Below are positions 1-10,538 of a stretch of 26,328 nt of DNA, piece by piece. A program made the position numbers and the translations under genes. Numbering within the stretch: position 1 is the stretch's first letter; every line of letters begins with the position of its first letter. Below the pieces are notes generated by a model. That model did no database searches. It was not told where the DNA came from and worked only from the letters and a program-made list of their open reading frames with translations. This DNA comes from Funneliformis mosseae (Eukaryota; Glomeromycota; Glomeromycetes; Glomerales; Glomeraceae), in the NCBI GenBank assembly GCA_910592005.1, contig CAJVPP010000787.1, positions 1 through 26,328 of the forward strand, written 5' to 3'.

Positions 1-351
1 ACTCAAAAAATTAAAATATAAAAAGTATTCTCCTTCTCTGTCAATCTGGATTTAAATACAAGTTAAAATACTAAAAATTAGAAAGTTAGTCTTTCTTCTT
101 ATTAATTTAACTTTATGTTTTCTATTTCCTGCTTCTTTAATTAGAATATATTATTTCTATTATAAAACATTTAGCTGAATATTTTTATTAGTGGGTGAAG
201 CTTGTTAATATAATAAAATATTTTGTAATTTTAATTTTAATAATCAAATATTCAAATTTGATCTTATTTCACAATCACAAAAATTTTTCATATTAAAATA
301 TGCATTGCAGACTTCAAACAATACACATATTATTTGGATTAGTAATACATA
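1..351. other. AT-rich gene-free left edge
   Basis: No open frame, RNA gene or repeat end that I can support. The sequence is low-complexity A/T with short homopolymers and ends at the TA that flanks the first MITE copy. Confidence 0.5.
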
Positions 352-353
352 TA

Positions 354-1158
354 AAGCTTTAAACAGTTTGGATTAATCTGAAGATTTTTAGATCAATTCA
401 GTTCAGATCAGTTTCAGATTGCATAAAAATCAATCTGAAAATTTTCAATTTAGTTCAGATTTTTTTCAGATTATAATTCTAATCTGAACCGAAAAAAAAT
501 CTTAACTGAACTGATAATTTTGGATTAATCTAAAAATTCAGTTCAATTATATGCAAAACTCTTGAAGGATTACAAAATTTGCGAATTCTCTAAGAGGATT
601 GCAAAAATTTAGCGAAACTTTTAGAGAATTGCAATTTTTTGCAGTTTTTCTTCAAATTTTGTAAAAAGGTTGCGAAAATCTTGAAGAATCGCAATTTTTT
701 GCGATTTCTCTTAGAATTTCACAAAATTATCACATAACTATTAGAGAGTCGCATAAAATTGCGATTTCTCTTCGAATTTTGCAAAAAATCACGAAACCCT
801 TAGAAAATCACAATTTTTGCGATTTTTCCTAGTATTTCGCAAAAAATATTGTGAAATTCTTGGAGAGTTGCAAAAAATTGGAATTTCTCTTCAAATTTCG
901 TAAATCTCAAAAAAAATTCACGATTTTTGCGATTCTTCTAGAGTTTTGTATATAAATTGCAGATTTCTTATATAATTGAACCTTAATTTCAGATTAATCT
1001 AAAATTCTGGTTCAGTTCAGATTTTTACTGGTCTGCGATTCGGTTTGGATTCAGATTGGCATTTTTAAGATTAATAATCTGAACTAAACTGAACTGAAAT
1101 TTTCAGTTTAGATACAGATTGGCATCTAATCCAAACTAAACTGAACTGTTTAAAGCTT
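354..1158 (+). mobile_element. MITE copy A (TA-flanked, about 805 bp)
   Basis: The element starts AAGCTTTAAACAG and ends with its exact reverse complement CTGTTTAAAGCTT, with TA directly outside both ends (352-353 and 1159-1160), as for Tc1/mariner-type non-autonomous elements. The subterminal zones are rich in CAGTTCAGAT-type words on both strands. The middle (about 571-905) is a degenerate tandem array of roughly 60-bp units, each built around a GCAA-N-TTGCGA near-palindrome followed by TTTCTCTT. No coding capacity is visible. Two more copies lie at 1394-2105 (same orientation) and 19836-20590 (inverted). The superfamily is inferred only from the TA target duplication. Confidence 0.8.
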
Positions 1159-1393
1159 TAAATATATATAAAATACTATATAATTGTTTATACAAATTCC
1201 TACAAAAAAATATTAATTATATAGTAAAAGATTGCATCACTATTTTTTCGCTAGAGACTATATTATAATAGTCAATAAATATATATGAATATGGATATTT
1301 CAAAGTGATTTTTAATTTTTTTACTTTTTTTTGTTAGAGCTAAATATATACAGTAATAAGTTTTTAAAATATATAAAATATTTGTAATAGATA

Positions 1394-2105
1394 AAGCTCT
1401 GAATGGTTTGGATTAATCCAAAGATTTTTCAGATCAGTTCAGTTCAGATCAGTTTCAGATTACATAAAAATTGATCTGAAAATTTTCAGTTCAAATTTAG
1501 ATTTTTTTCAAATTTTTTTTAGATTATAATTCTAATCTAAACCAAAAAAAAAATTTGAACTGAATTGATAATTTTAGATTAATCTGAAAGTTCAGTTTGA
1601 TTATATATGAAACTCTTAAAGAATCACAAAATTTGTGAATTTTCTAAGAAGATCATAAAAATTTAACAAAACTCTTAGAAAATCGCAATTTTTTGTGATT
1701 TTTCTTCAAATTTTGCAAAAAATTGCAAAAACCTTGGAGAATCGCAATTTTTTGTGATTTCTCTTAGAATTTTGCAAAAATATTATAAAACTTTCAGAAA
1801 GTCATAAAAAATTGTGATTTTTCTTCAAATTTCGCAAAAATATTATGAAACCTTTAAAAAATTGCAATTTTGCGATTTTTTTTAATATTTCACAAAAAAT
1901 ATCATAAAATTCTTGGAGAATTGCAAAAAATTACGATCTTCCTAAAGTTTCATATATAAATTGCGGATTCTTTATATAATCAAACTGCAATTTCAAATTA
2001 ATTTGAAATTCTAATTTAGTTCAAATTTTTACCAGTTTACGATTTAGTTCAGATTTAGATTGGTATTTTTAAGATTAATAATCTGAACTGAACTATTCAG
2101 AGCTT
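1394..2105 (+). mobile_element. MITE copy B (TA-flanked, about 712 bp)
   Basis: Same family and orientation as the copy at 354-1158. The left end is TA|AAGCTCTGAATGG and the right end TTCAGAGCTT|TA. Compared with copy A, many CpG sites read TpG or CpA here; for example the internal word TTGCGATTT appears as TTGTGATTT, which fits deamination of methylated C. The right terminus was later duplicated when a SINE-like retroposon inserted at 2115. Confidence 0.8.
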
Positions 2106-2114
2106 TAGTAATAT
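2096..2114. repeat. 19-bp target-site duplication, left copy
   Basis: Perfect direct repeat with 2360-2378, flanking the poly(A)-tailed insertion. It contains the last 10 bases of MITE copy B, so the retroposon is younger than that MITE copy. Confidence 0.85.
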
Positions 2115-2359
2115 TTTTTTTTTTTTTTTTTTTTTTAAAGTTACAGTATCCGGTACATAGGAATCTTGAAACGGAGTATTAAGATGTTAACCTCTACACC
2201 TGAGAATCCCTCAAAGTCATGACTAGACACATAGTTCTAGCCAGAACCCGCCCTGTAATACTGGTCTGAAGATTGCCACCTAGGTCGACATCCCCAAGAG
2301 CTAGCCCTCAGAGTCCCTAGACTTCAGAACCACTGTCAAATTTGGATAGAGGGATCACT
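2115..2359 (-). mobile_element. SINE-like retroposon, antisense, poly(A) tail
   Basis: A 245-bp block of clearly higher GC than anything around it begins on the plus strand with a run of T (T at 2114-2136), which is a poly(A) tail read on the minus strand. It is bounded by a perfect 19-bp direct repeat TTCAGAGCTTTAGTAATAT at 2096-2114 and 2360-2378, the signature of LINE-type target-primed insertion. It contains no open frame. A tRNA-like A box (TAGCTCTTGGG on the minus strand, about 2293-2303) is only a weak match and lies far from the 5' end. I do not recognise the parent RNA. A retroposed structural RNA is an alternative to a true SINE. Confidence 0.7.
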
Positions 2360-2378
2360 TTCAGAGCTTTAGTAATAT
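2360..2378. repeat. 19-bp target-site duplication, right copy
   Basis: Exact second copy of 2096-2114 at the 5' side of the antisense retroposon. Confidence 0.85.
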
Positions 2379-4933
2379 ATTAATTAAAATATCAATAATA
2401 AATAAAAAAATATAAATAAAATAAATAATTAAAGAGTTTAGTTCATTTTATTTTTTTTATAAATATATATTTAATAGTTATATTATTTGCATTAATTGAT
2501 AACTGACGTGCGTTAGTTGATAGTTAATATGTTTCAGTTATCAATCATTAATTGACATGCATCAGATGTCAATCAATATTTGATATGCGTCAATTGTCAA
2601 CTGATGTAAATAGATATCTGACATATAATATATATATTTTCATATTACTATCATTATATTTATTAATATATTAAATATATAATTTAAAATATTTTTATTA
2701 ATAAATATATAATTTATTTATTTAATTTATTTAAAATATATATTATTTTTATTTTTTAAAAAACTAATTCAAATAATATTATTAAAGTAAATATTTTAAA
2801 AATTTTTGTATTTTTAATAATATAAAATATTTTAATATAATAAAATATTTGAAAAATATTTTAAATTAATTTTAAATAAAAATCAAAAAATAAAAATTAG
2901 TTTTAAATTTGTAATAAATTTATATATAATATTTATATATATAAATTAAATTAATATTTATAACTTTTAATATATCATAATATTTTAAATTTAATACCTA
3001 TTATTTTTAATATATATTTATATAAAATTAAAATAAAGCATCTCTTATTAATTTTGACTATAAAATTTAATGCTTAAATTTGAAATAAATAATAATTTAA
3101 ATATATATTATATAATTTTATAATTTTAAAATAAATATATAAAATTTATAAAAAATTATAAATTTTTAATAATATAAAAAAGGTTTACTTTAATAAAATA
3201 TCTTTTAAATCAAATTTTTAAAATTTATTATTTTCATAAATATTTTATCTTAAACAGTAAGTATAAATTATTCATAAACATTTTAAAACTTAAATATTTT
3301 AACATCTTATAATTATAAAAATAATAAAATAAAATTTATTAGATTTGTCATATTAAAATATAATATTTTTAAATTTTTAAAATTAATAATTATAAATATA
3401 TCAAATTTTAAAAATAATTTATTATTTAAAATAAAATGTTAGTTTTTGGATTTATCACATTAAAAACTAATATTTTTATATTTTAAGATTAATAAATAGC
3501 AAAATATATAAGTTTAAAAATTTAATTTTTTAATAATTTTTATTTATTATATATTTATCTTTAAAAATTATTAATTAATTACATTTTTTTTTAAGTTTAC
3601 TTAGAACATCTTAATTTTTAATAATAGCTTTTAAAAATATTTAAAAATAATTAAAAATGATTTAATTAATAATAAATAATAATTGCTTATAAATTTATAA
3701 GTAAAAAAAAATTAAAGGGATGATATATTTTAAGTAAAAAATTAAAAAATAAAAATATAGATAAATTATAAAATTTTAAGTTAAAAATTAATAAATAATT
3801 ATTTAAATTACAAATAAATTTTGTTTACAATTTTTTATTATAAAGGAATAATATTTATAAAATAATTATTAATAATTTATTATATATAATCAGTTAAAAT
3901 TTTATAAATTTTTTAATATTAATAAAAATAAATTAAGACTGACTAATTTGTTAGTAAAGGTTAGGTTTAAGATTGGGATTTATTTATCACAACGTGTCAT
4001 ACTCCTCTGTTTCTCATTTTTAATAATTAATTGAGGAACGGAGAAAATTTTATTGCTAAAAATTCGATTTGTCTCCCATTAATATATCACATATTTGGCA
4101 AAATTCATACAAAAATATAATATATACAACTTCTGATTTATCTTTAATTTATTAATCATAAATACTCGAATTTAAATTCATTATATTGTTTGTTATACGC
4201 GTCAAGACTAAATCTACCGACTGACGTACAGTAACGTTATTAGTTATCTGAAGGTTTTGTTATTACTTATTTATGATTTGTATATTGGATAGAGTAATGA
4301 TTAATGGTACAATGATTTTTATATACGGGTTTAACAATATTGTAATTCGATGGTTTAGGATAGGATTTTTATATTAACCTATATTTAATTCTTGTTTTCT
4401 GCCCTAATACTAGATAAAACCATTCTTCTTTTATAATAAATTTATGATCTTCACTATGCTACTAAAAGTGTAAATTCAACTACATTCATAAAATCTAAAT
4501 TAAATAATTTTAATAATTAAAACTCTTTTACTTAGATTAATAATTCATAAAGAATTTCCTTGCGATTCTTCTTTTTATTCTGTAGTTCGTATGATATGTA
4601 TATGATGCAAATTGATCTTCATGCTGCATCTAGTCATGATGTTAGTAATTTAATTTTTTAAAAAACAAGTATTTTGTTACTTATTGATTGGAATTTTCTC
4701 AATAATTTATTCTGTGATTATAGCATAAATATTTTCTATTACTGTTGAATAAAAATATAACTTTTATTAATAAAACTTTAATATTAATATTATTTTCTAA
4801 TATTTGCATTTACAATCCAAAAATAATACAAAATAACTTTATAAAAAAAATTTAATAACAAAAGAACTAATACATTACATCAAAACTGATTAAAGAATAT
4901 GGAAAATGTGCAATTTGCTACATAAACTGATAT
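2379..4933. other. AT-rich gene-free stretch downstream of the deubiquitinase gene
   Basis: About 2.5 kb with no convincing coding sequence. 2500-2640 holds several short imperfect repeats around GAYRTGCRTYA. From about 3940 to 4650 the base composition is a little less extreme, but I recognise neither genes nor element ends there. The 3' UTR and polyadenylation signal of the minus-strand gene ending at 4934 must lie just below 4934, but I cannot place the site. Confidence 0.5.
2495..2620. repeat. Cluster of short imperfect direct/inverted repeats
   Basis: The word GAYRTGCRTYAGWTG recurs near 2505, 2554 and 2582, interleaved with inverted words such as TTGATAACTGA and TCAGTTATCAA. Possibly the remnant of a foldback element; function unknown. 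Confidence 0.4.
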
Positions 4934-7900
4934 TTAGCTGTTTTTTCGACATACTGTTTCTACTAATTCTTTAGCATCTGAAATAAAAGATAGAAAAACG
5001 TTTTATTTTCCCGAGCATGTTCTTCTACACCTAAATAAACAATAGATCTTACCTTTTGCTCGCACGTAAACCATACAATAAGGATTTGCAGATGAACCTG
5101 TAGTATCAGCAAAGACGTCACGTTCTTCTAACTAAATCACATATATTAACATTAAAAACATATGCTAATAGCTTAATAATTAATTTATTCAGTGAAATTA
5201 CAATACCTCCGTTACATATGAATCGTTAAACTTCAACCATCGATCCTTTTCAAAATCATATATATATATCCAGTAATGACCAAAAGTTGCTTGGCCTAAC
5301 AAATTTCGTTAAATTAACATACTAGATGATTAATAAAATCACAAGCATGTCTATAACTTACCGCTATGTATGAAAACAGCATGTAAGCGATACTCGCATT
5401 CTCGTAGGTCTTGATAATGTTCTTTTAATTTTGATTTTAATTCTGTCGTTTTAATATGAATCTCTATAATTATAATACGGAATTAGCTAATACATAATAA
5501 TACAAATACATATTAAAAATCATAACCTACCTCCAATTGCATCATTAACAAAATTGCTTTCTCGTTCCATGGCAGCCAACTCCCAATTGAAATTCTCATC
5601 AATCAGAGAGTTAGAATATTGGTTTTTCATAGCATGAATGAAATCAGCAGTCGATTTAAGCAAATCGACCGTAGATAACGCGGTTTTCTTTTGTATACGT
5701 AAAAATATATTTAGTAAACTTGAATAAAACCCTGAAACAGATGCTTCGTATATATATATTTATTTATTTATTTATCAATTTACTTGTTACCTTATCCTGT
5801 TCATAATCTTTGAGTTCTTCTTGCATTTTGTCTATCTCCTGCTTCCAATTGTGGGCTTCGATTCGTTTTTGTTTTAATACATCGTAGTTCTTTTCCAAGT
5901 ATCTATCAAGGTAAATAACTTTATCGAATCGAAGATAAGCATTTGATTTATAAATGTTGGATGTAGTTCGATCAAATTGCACGCGCTATATTCAAGAATG
6001 ACCAATACGTCATTGGTAAATAAGTTGAAAGCTGCTTCTATAATATATATTATGATTCAAAATAAATAACCTCACCTGAACGTGAATTTGTAATATAGGG
6101 GGTACCTTAGTAATAGTAACTTCTCTTATCGCTTGAGTGCGATCATACTCAACCTGAGTTAATTGGAGAACGTGAAAGTATGAAAATTAAATTCAAATCG
6201 TAAGAATACCAGTCAACAATTATAATTAATTAATTCACCATAGACGTATCAAAATAAACATCTAATCCCTCATACAGATCACGACCTTCAGCAACAACTA
6301 CAATGTTTACATTATATTTAAGTTAAAGAAGAAAGAACCTTATTTCGTTTCATTAAATAAATATTTGTCCTTTGTTTTTCAAAATTAAAACAAATATAAA
6401 ATATAATAAAGGATATCAGATGATTGAATGATTCTTCTTTGCGCAAATTAACCGGATCACCCGTATTCTGATCTTTGTATTGAAGAATCTGTCGTGTTTG
6501 ACCATAAAATAAACTAAACAAAATAAAAATGTATTAAAAAAAAATGTCTATAAAATGTATACAGTCGAAGTGCAATATAGCGATATTTTTTATGTATAAC
6601 GAATTTTCAAAAATGAATTGATATAACGAATCGTTTAAGAATTAAAATGTTTTATAAGGAACGGGATATTAGTTATAAAGTACTTTGACTGTATACACGA
6701 AATATATAAGGGCAAAATCCATCACCTCTTCACAATATTTTGCTTTTCGCCATTTTCATCAGTCATAAATGATGATTTCAATGCAGCTTCGAGTTGGAAC
6801 ATGACATTATCCATACATTCTATAGACAACATCAGAAGGAAACTTGTCGCAATGATTTCTTAACGAACGAATTATTAAAATAACTAATAAATTACATACC
6901 GGTGACATCTTGCTGTTTTCCAAACAACATTTCTGAAGCTGTTCTAAGTTTTTCTTCTTTAGTAGTGTTAAATAAATCGGATGATAAGTCCGTCTGATTA
7001 CTTTCTTTCTCCTTTCCCTTTAAGGAATAAGATGTATTTGATTCATCATTTGGTTGGTACATGCTTTCGTTATTAATGGGAGACATCGCACCTCCATTTG
7101 AAGCTGCAGTGCCTTCCATTACAACAGTCTCTTCTTCAGAAGTATAATTATGATCATTCGTCTCAGATGACATAACATGATCTGTATCCTTATATGATGG
7201 GCCAGGGCTAGAATCATCGATAGCCATCTTATCATCATATAAAGTATTTGATAAATCCATGGGAGATTTCGATGAATCTTTGTTTTCTTCTTCCTCACTT
7301 TTGGCATTGACAAGAGCCAAATATGCCAAATCTATATCTGGAGAGAGAGATTTTTGTTGAGAGTGTATTAAATTTACAAATAAACCCCGCAAAAGTGCGA
7401 CAACTGTTATAGATTTCATTAAGCGAGAAAGAGAAAACAAATTATTAAAGATATTTCCATAAAAATTGTTATAATAAATTCCAGAGGAATGAACATATAA
7501 CATATATACATTTATTTGCTCTTTCAACCTCGGCTCTTGACACTTTTCTATGACCAATAGTTATAGATTGCCAGTCCAGTTCATGACCATCAGCACTAGA
7601 TGAATCCTTCAAAACAGCTTGACGTAATGGTCGTATTGTAAAATAATACTAAGGAAAAAACAGAACACGTAAGCATATCGGTATATCGGTACAACAAAAG
7701 GAACAAGTTAATACAGACCTGTAACAAAGAATTAAGATAACAAGTGTTCCCAATGTTGTCCAACCCTACTGGCCTAATAATAAATCACATGTGATCAATC
7801 ACAAATTTTCCGTTTTTAACAGTAAATGAAATATTGAAAAGAAATTAATTTATTATTCAAAATTTTCACTTACATTTCTGAAAAATAATCCAACATTTGA

Positions 7901-9864
7901 ACCTCTAAAATAATAAATATATATGGCATAGAAAATCAATATTACCGTTACTCATAGAATTCTCTTCTTATTTTATAAGAAATCAATATCAATAATTCGT
8001 AAAGTAAGATGGAAATATCCTCACCGTTTATTTGTCCCTCATTTACAAAATTTATTAATTTTTCACTTTTTCTAGCCTTTCCAATTATAGTTAAAGCATT
8101 TCGATAATTTGCTCTTGAAGAAGGTTGCTCAAGAACCTTAAAAGAAAGAAAAGAAAAGTAATTAATTACAAATAAATAAATCAACAAAAAACAAACAAAG
8201 GTAAACGTGAAAGGTAATCACTGATATATTATAAGTATCGATTAAAAATTGTTCGGAAACGGAGAAATCTTCCACGTTTAAACATTTATAAGAATCCTTA
8301 AGTTCATCTTCACTAAATTTGCCTATAAACATTCATCGTAAACCAGATAATTGAGAATATTGAACATCCTAAGTCGAATAATAAATAAATAAAGCCTTTA
8401 CCTAAAGATCGTTCTGTGACAACCAACTCTTCTAGAGCTTCACTTTTCTTCTCTTTTGACATATCATATATTGCCTGTAAATATTCTGAAGTTTTTTCCG
8501 GGAATTCTTGTATTCCTAACTTATATGCCCAAATTAAAGTTTGGTCGTCCATATCAGGCATGCAACCTAAGAAAAAACAACTAGCCTGTGATGGACGAAT
8601 TGCAATCGAAGGGTCAAATTTCGTACAAGAACCGCTGAAACAAATGTTATCTTTATTATATCATCATGTAGAGAATTTTCTTAATTTAGAAAATGGTGCT
8701 AAAGGAATGATTATAATTTTTTTTTTCCCCTAATAAAATTTATTTACATTTCGTTCCAAGAATATTGCCTAGTTTTTCATAAGGCTTTTTCGCATTCATT
8801 TTCAAATATGAATCTATAGATCAAAACAAAACATCAATACGTTATTAAAATTATTACATGATTAATATCATATGACAAATAACATGTCACTCACTCAACT
8901 CGAAAGATATCATTCTTAGCTCTTCTTTTGCTAATTTAATATTATGTTTGTTAAATTTTTCAGTTGGACTAAGACAATTATTCTCAAAATGGAAACCAAG
9001 CCTTTGGAAAAAAGCCTGGCTAGAGGTAAAAAACATTTGTCAGAAAGCCATAATCATTATTAAGAACTTATAATTCTACACCAACCAAAACAAATATAAA
9101 GAGATGTACCAACCTCGCTTCATCCAAACCAACTTTCCCTTGAAATTCTTCGCAGTGTCTTGTTAGAGATAGAATATCATCATTGAGTACATCATCGACT
9201 ATTTTTATCATATAATCAATGACATCGTTTAAACTTGCTTTGAATTCAGATTCGGAGGTAGTTCTTACAATATTCGCATAGGAAGAAAGTCTCCTTAATT
9301 TACTCAAATCATTAAATATTCCCATATCGATTAAAGGATCACTAATTTTGACATTCACAGAAAAATTGCACAAACAACAATTAGATGAAATACATGTTCT
9401 TGTCATAGTTGTTGTATGTAAGTGATGTAAGTTGGTATCACGATTGGAAACGCATCTTCCTTGTTCTAGGTTCATACGGTCATTATCTCCAGAAATGTTT
9501 GATGCGGTGGTCGTTAAATGAAACCAACTGTGGCATTTTTGACACAAAAGTACGGTTTCATAATCGCTGTCGAATGCTTCAGATAAATAAAATTCGTGTT
9601 GATGTTCATTGTCTCCAGGACTATGACGTATCAAAGCATATAACCAAGCAGGAGGCGTCTTCCCAAATTTAAAAACTTCCATATTTTCACCCGTGCCTAT
9701 ATTACGACGAGGTGGTAATGGAGGAGGAACCTTAGAATCTTTTTTTAAAAATTTTAGTGAACCATTTGAAAATTTACTAAGGAAGTTTAAACCTCTCATT
9801 ATTTGACATGAGGATTCAAAAATCAGAAAATAAATATAAACAGCTTACCTTGTGATATGGCCAT
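4934..9864 (-). CDS. Ubiquitin-specific protease, Ubp2 / USP25-28 type (21 exons)
   Basis: Cysteine deubiquitinase (C19/USP). Exons, 5' to 3' on the minus strand: 9864-9849, 9792-9114, 9019-8895, 8813-8748, 8650-8402, 8322-8222, 8136-8025, 7904-7874, 7773-7719, 7648-7510, 7403-6900, 6819-6726, 6513-6417, 6304-6239, 6153-6076, 5985-5791, 5687-5531, 5463-5362, 5295-5207, 5131-5053, 4977-4934. They total 3078 nt (1025 aa) with consistent phases. The Cys box GLDNIGNTCYLNSLLQ puts the nucleophile near C471. The QQDVTEC box is near 688-694. The His box GHYWIYIYDF is near H962, with the third catalytic position at N979/D980. An acidic Ser-rich insert lies about 550-660. A coiled coil about 825-875 follows YLDRYLE, as in USP25/28. 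The N-terminus has PPPLPPRR and CxxC pairs (possible zinc site). Yeast Ubp2 removes K63 chains and opposes Rsp5; that role here is inferred. The start could instead be ATG 9799 inside intron 1. Confidence 0.93.
6305..6416 (-). other. AT-AC intron, U12-type (intron 13 of the deubiquitinase)
   Basis: On the minus strand exon 13 ends ...CATCTG and the intron begins ATATCCTTT, a perfect match to the U12 AT-AC 5' splice-site consensus. The intron ends ...GTAAAC, giving an AC terminus. TTCTTTAAC at 6330-6322 matches the U12 branch-point consensus TTCCTTAAC at 8 of 9 positions and ends 17 nt before the 3' splice site. Splicing there joins NHL to IVVVAEGRDLYEG in frame at a conserved USP segment. No GT-AG alternative keeps the frame. 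Confidence 0.88.
6562..6691. mobile_element. 130-bp pogo/Tigger-like MITE in an intron
   Basis: Terminal inverted repeats CAGTCGAAGTGC at the left and the complement of CAGTCAAAGTAC at the right, each flanked by TA (6560-6561, 6692-6693). The left end followed by ATATAGCGAT/ATAACGAA words resembles pogo/Tigger ends. It lies in intron 12 of the deubiquitinase gene. Removing it plus one TA leaves an 80-nt intron, the usual size for this gene. Confidence 0.75.
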
Positions 9865-10417
9865 TTTTTTTTAATTAGTTTACCGTTCTTTTTAAATTTA
9901 ATTTGGATCTTTTATTTTCTAAAGGATTCGAAAATGTCAACAAATAAGGTATGATATACGAAATAGACTATGGATATATAGATACTTACTTTTAAGTTTC
10001 ACATTTGCTCACGAAATATTCAAGCTCATACGCCCAAGAGGTTTAATCAACAAGTTTTTATTGTTTATTTTTGTGATTGTCTCGTTTTTCCGGTTAATCA
10101 GCTGTTTTAGGCGCAGTATAGTTTAGAAAATGATCAACTACTGTGTTAGCTTGTTTAAGGCTAGTTTACTTTGGGAATTCAAAATATTTTGATTACATAG
10201 TAAGATGTGAGAAAAGTTCAAAAATAAAAACTTTTGGGCTTGTTAAAAACATTGAATCAAATAAATCAAGTAAGAAAAGGTGTTATTCGAAAAGTTAAAT
10301 TTGTAGAAACATTTTGATAATTACGGTTTATTACGGTTTATCGTTTTATGGTCGACACTTATGATCGACAAAGGGATTGCTTTATATAGGGCAATCTATT
10401 GTCGATCTACTGCACTA

Positions 10418-10423
10418 CACGTG
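10418..10423. promoter_or_regulatory. CACGTG E-box palindrome
   Basis: Canonical bHLH site about 116 bp upstream of the proposed CDC20 start. A binding factor is inferred only from the motif. Confidence 0.4.
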
Positions 10424-10462
10424 TTAGATACTTCGCGATTGCCACAAAAATTCATCGCGAGA

Positions 10463-10474
10463 GATGACGTCATC
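10463..10474. promoter_or_regulatory. Full CRE palindrome GATGACGTCATC
   Basis: A 12-bp perfect palindrome containing TGACGTCA, the ATF/CREB-type bZIP site, about 65 bp upstream of the CDC20 start. Two TCGCGA palindromes (10433-10438 and 10455-10460) lie just upstream. Confidence 0.5.
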
Positions 10475-10538
10475 GAAGAAATGAGGAACTTTATCCACAA
10501 ATATATCCGAATCTGCAACCTCTAAACAATATTATTTT

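Larger units (their letters stand above)
9865..10538. promoter_or_regulatory. Divergent promoter between the deubiquitinase and CDC20
   Basis: The 674-bp head-to-head intergenic region must hold the promoters and 5' UTRs of both genes. The CDC20-proximal part (10410-10475) concentrates palindromes: CACGTG, two TCGCGA and a full CRE. A 12-bp direct repeat of ATTACGGTTT-type sequence sits near 10320-10342. TATA boxes and start sites cannot be placed with confidence in such AT-rich DNA. Confidence 0.6.

Noticed and set aside
354..2105. CRISPR-like array because of regular ~60-bp repeats
   Set aside because: The repeats are degenerate, lack unique spacers, sit inside TA-flanked inverted ends and recur at 19836-20590 in a eukaryotic setting.
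2100..2380. tRNA, 5S or spliceosomal RNA gene within the GC-richer block
   Set aside because: No cloverleaf, no convincing paired A and B boxes and no recognised snRNA motif; poly(A) and flanking duplications indicate retroposition instead.
6318..6416. Continuation of exon 13 as coding sequence beyond CATCTG
   Set aside because: It runs into an unrelated hydrophobic tail and loses the conserved USP segment; the AT-AC intron explains the break.
7119..7313. Second minus-strand frame overlapping exon 11
   Set aside because: Alternative frame of the same exon; it lacks the QQDVTEC motif found in the accepted frame.
8562..8581. Possible GC-AG mini-intron (GCTAGTTGTTTTTTCTTAG) in exon 5
   Set aside because: It would be only 19 nt and the reading frame is open straight through it, giving ASCFFLGCMPDMDD.
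8416..8733. Plus-strand open frame of 105 codons
   Set aside because: Antisense shadow of exon 5 of the deubiquitinase; the minus strand carries the conserved, spliced frame.
9409..9672. Plus-strand open frame of 87 codons
   Set aside because: Antisense shadow of exon 2 of the deubiquitinase gene.
9797..9799. ATG at 9799 as the deubiquitinase start
   Set aside because: Possible but not preferred: a 16-nt first exon at 9864-9849 with a GTAAG donor joins in phase at 9792, placing this ATG inside the intron.
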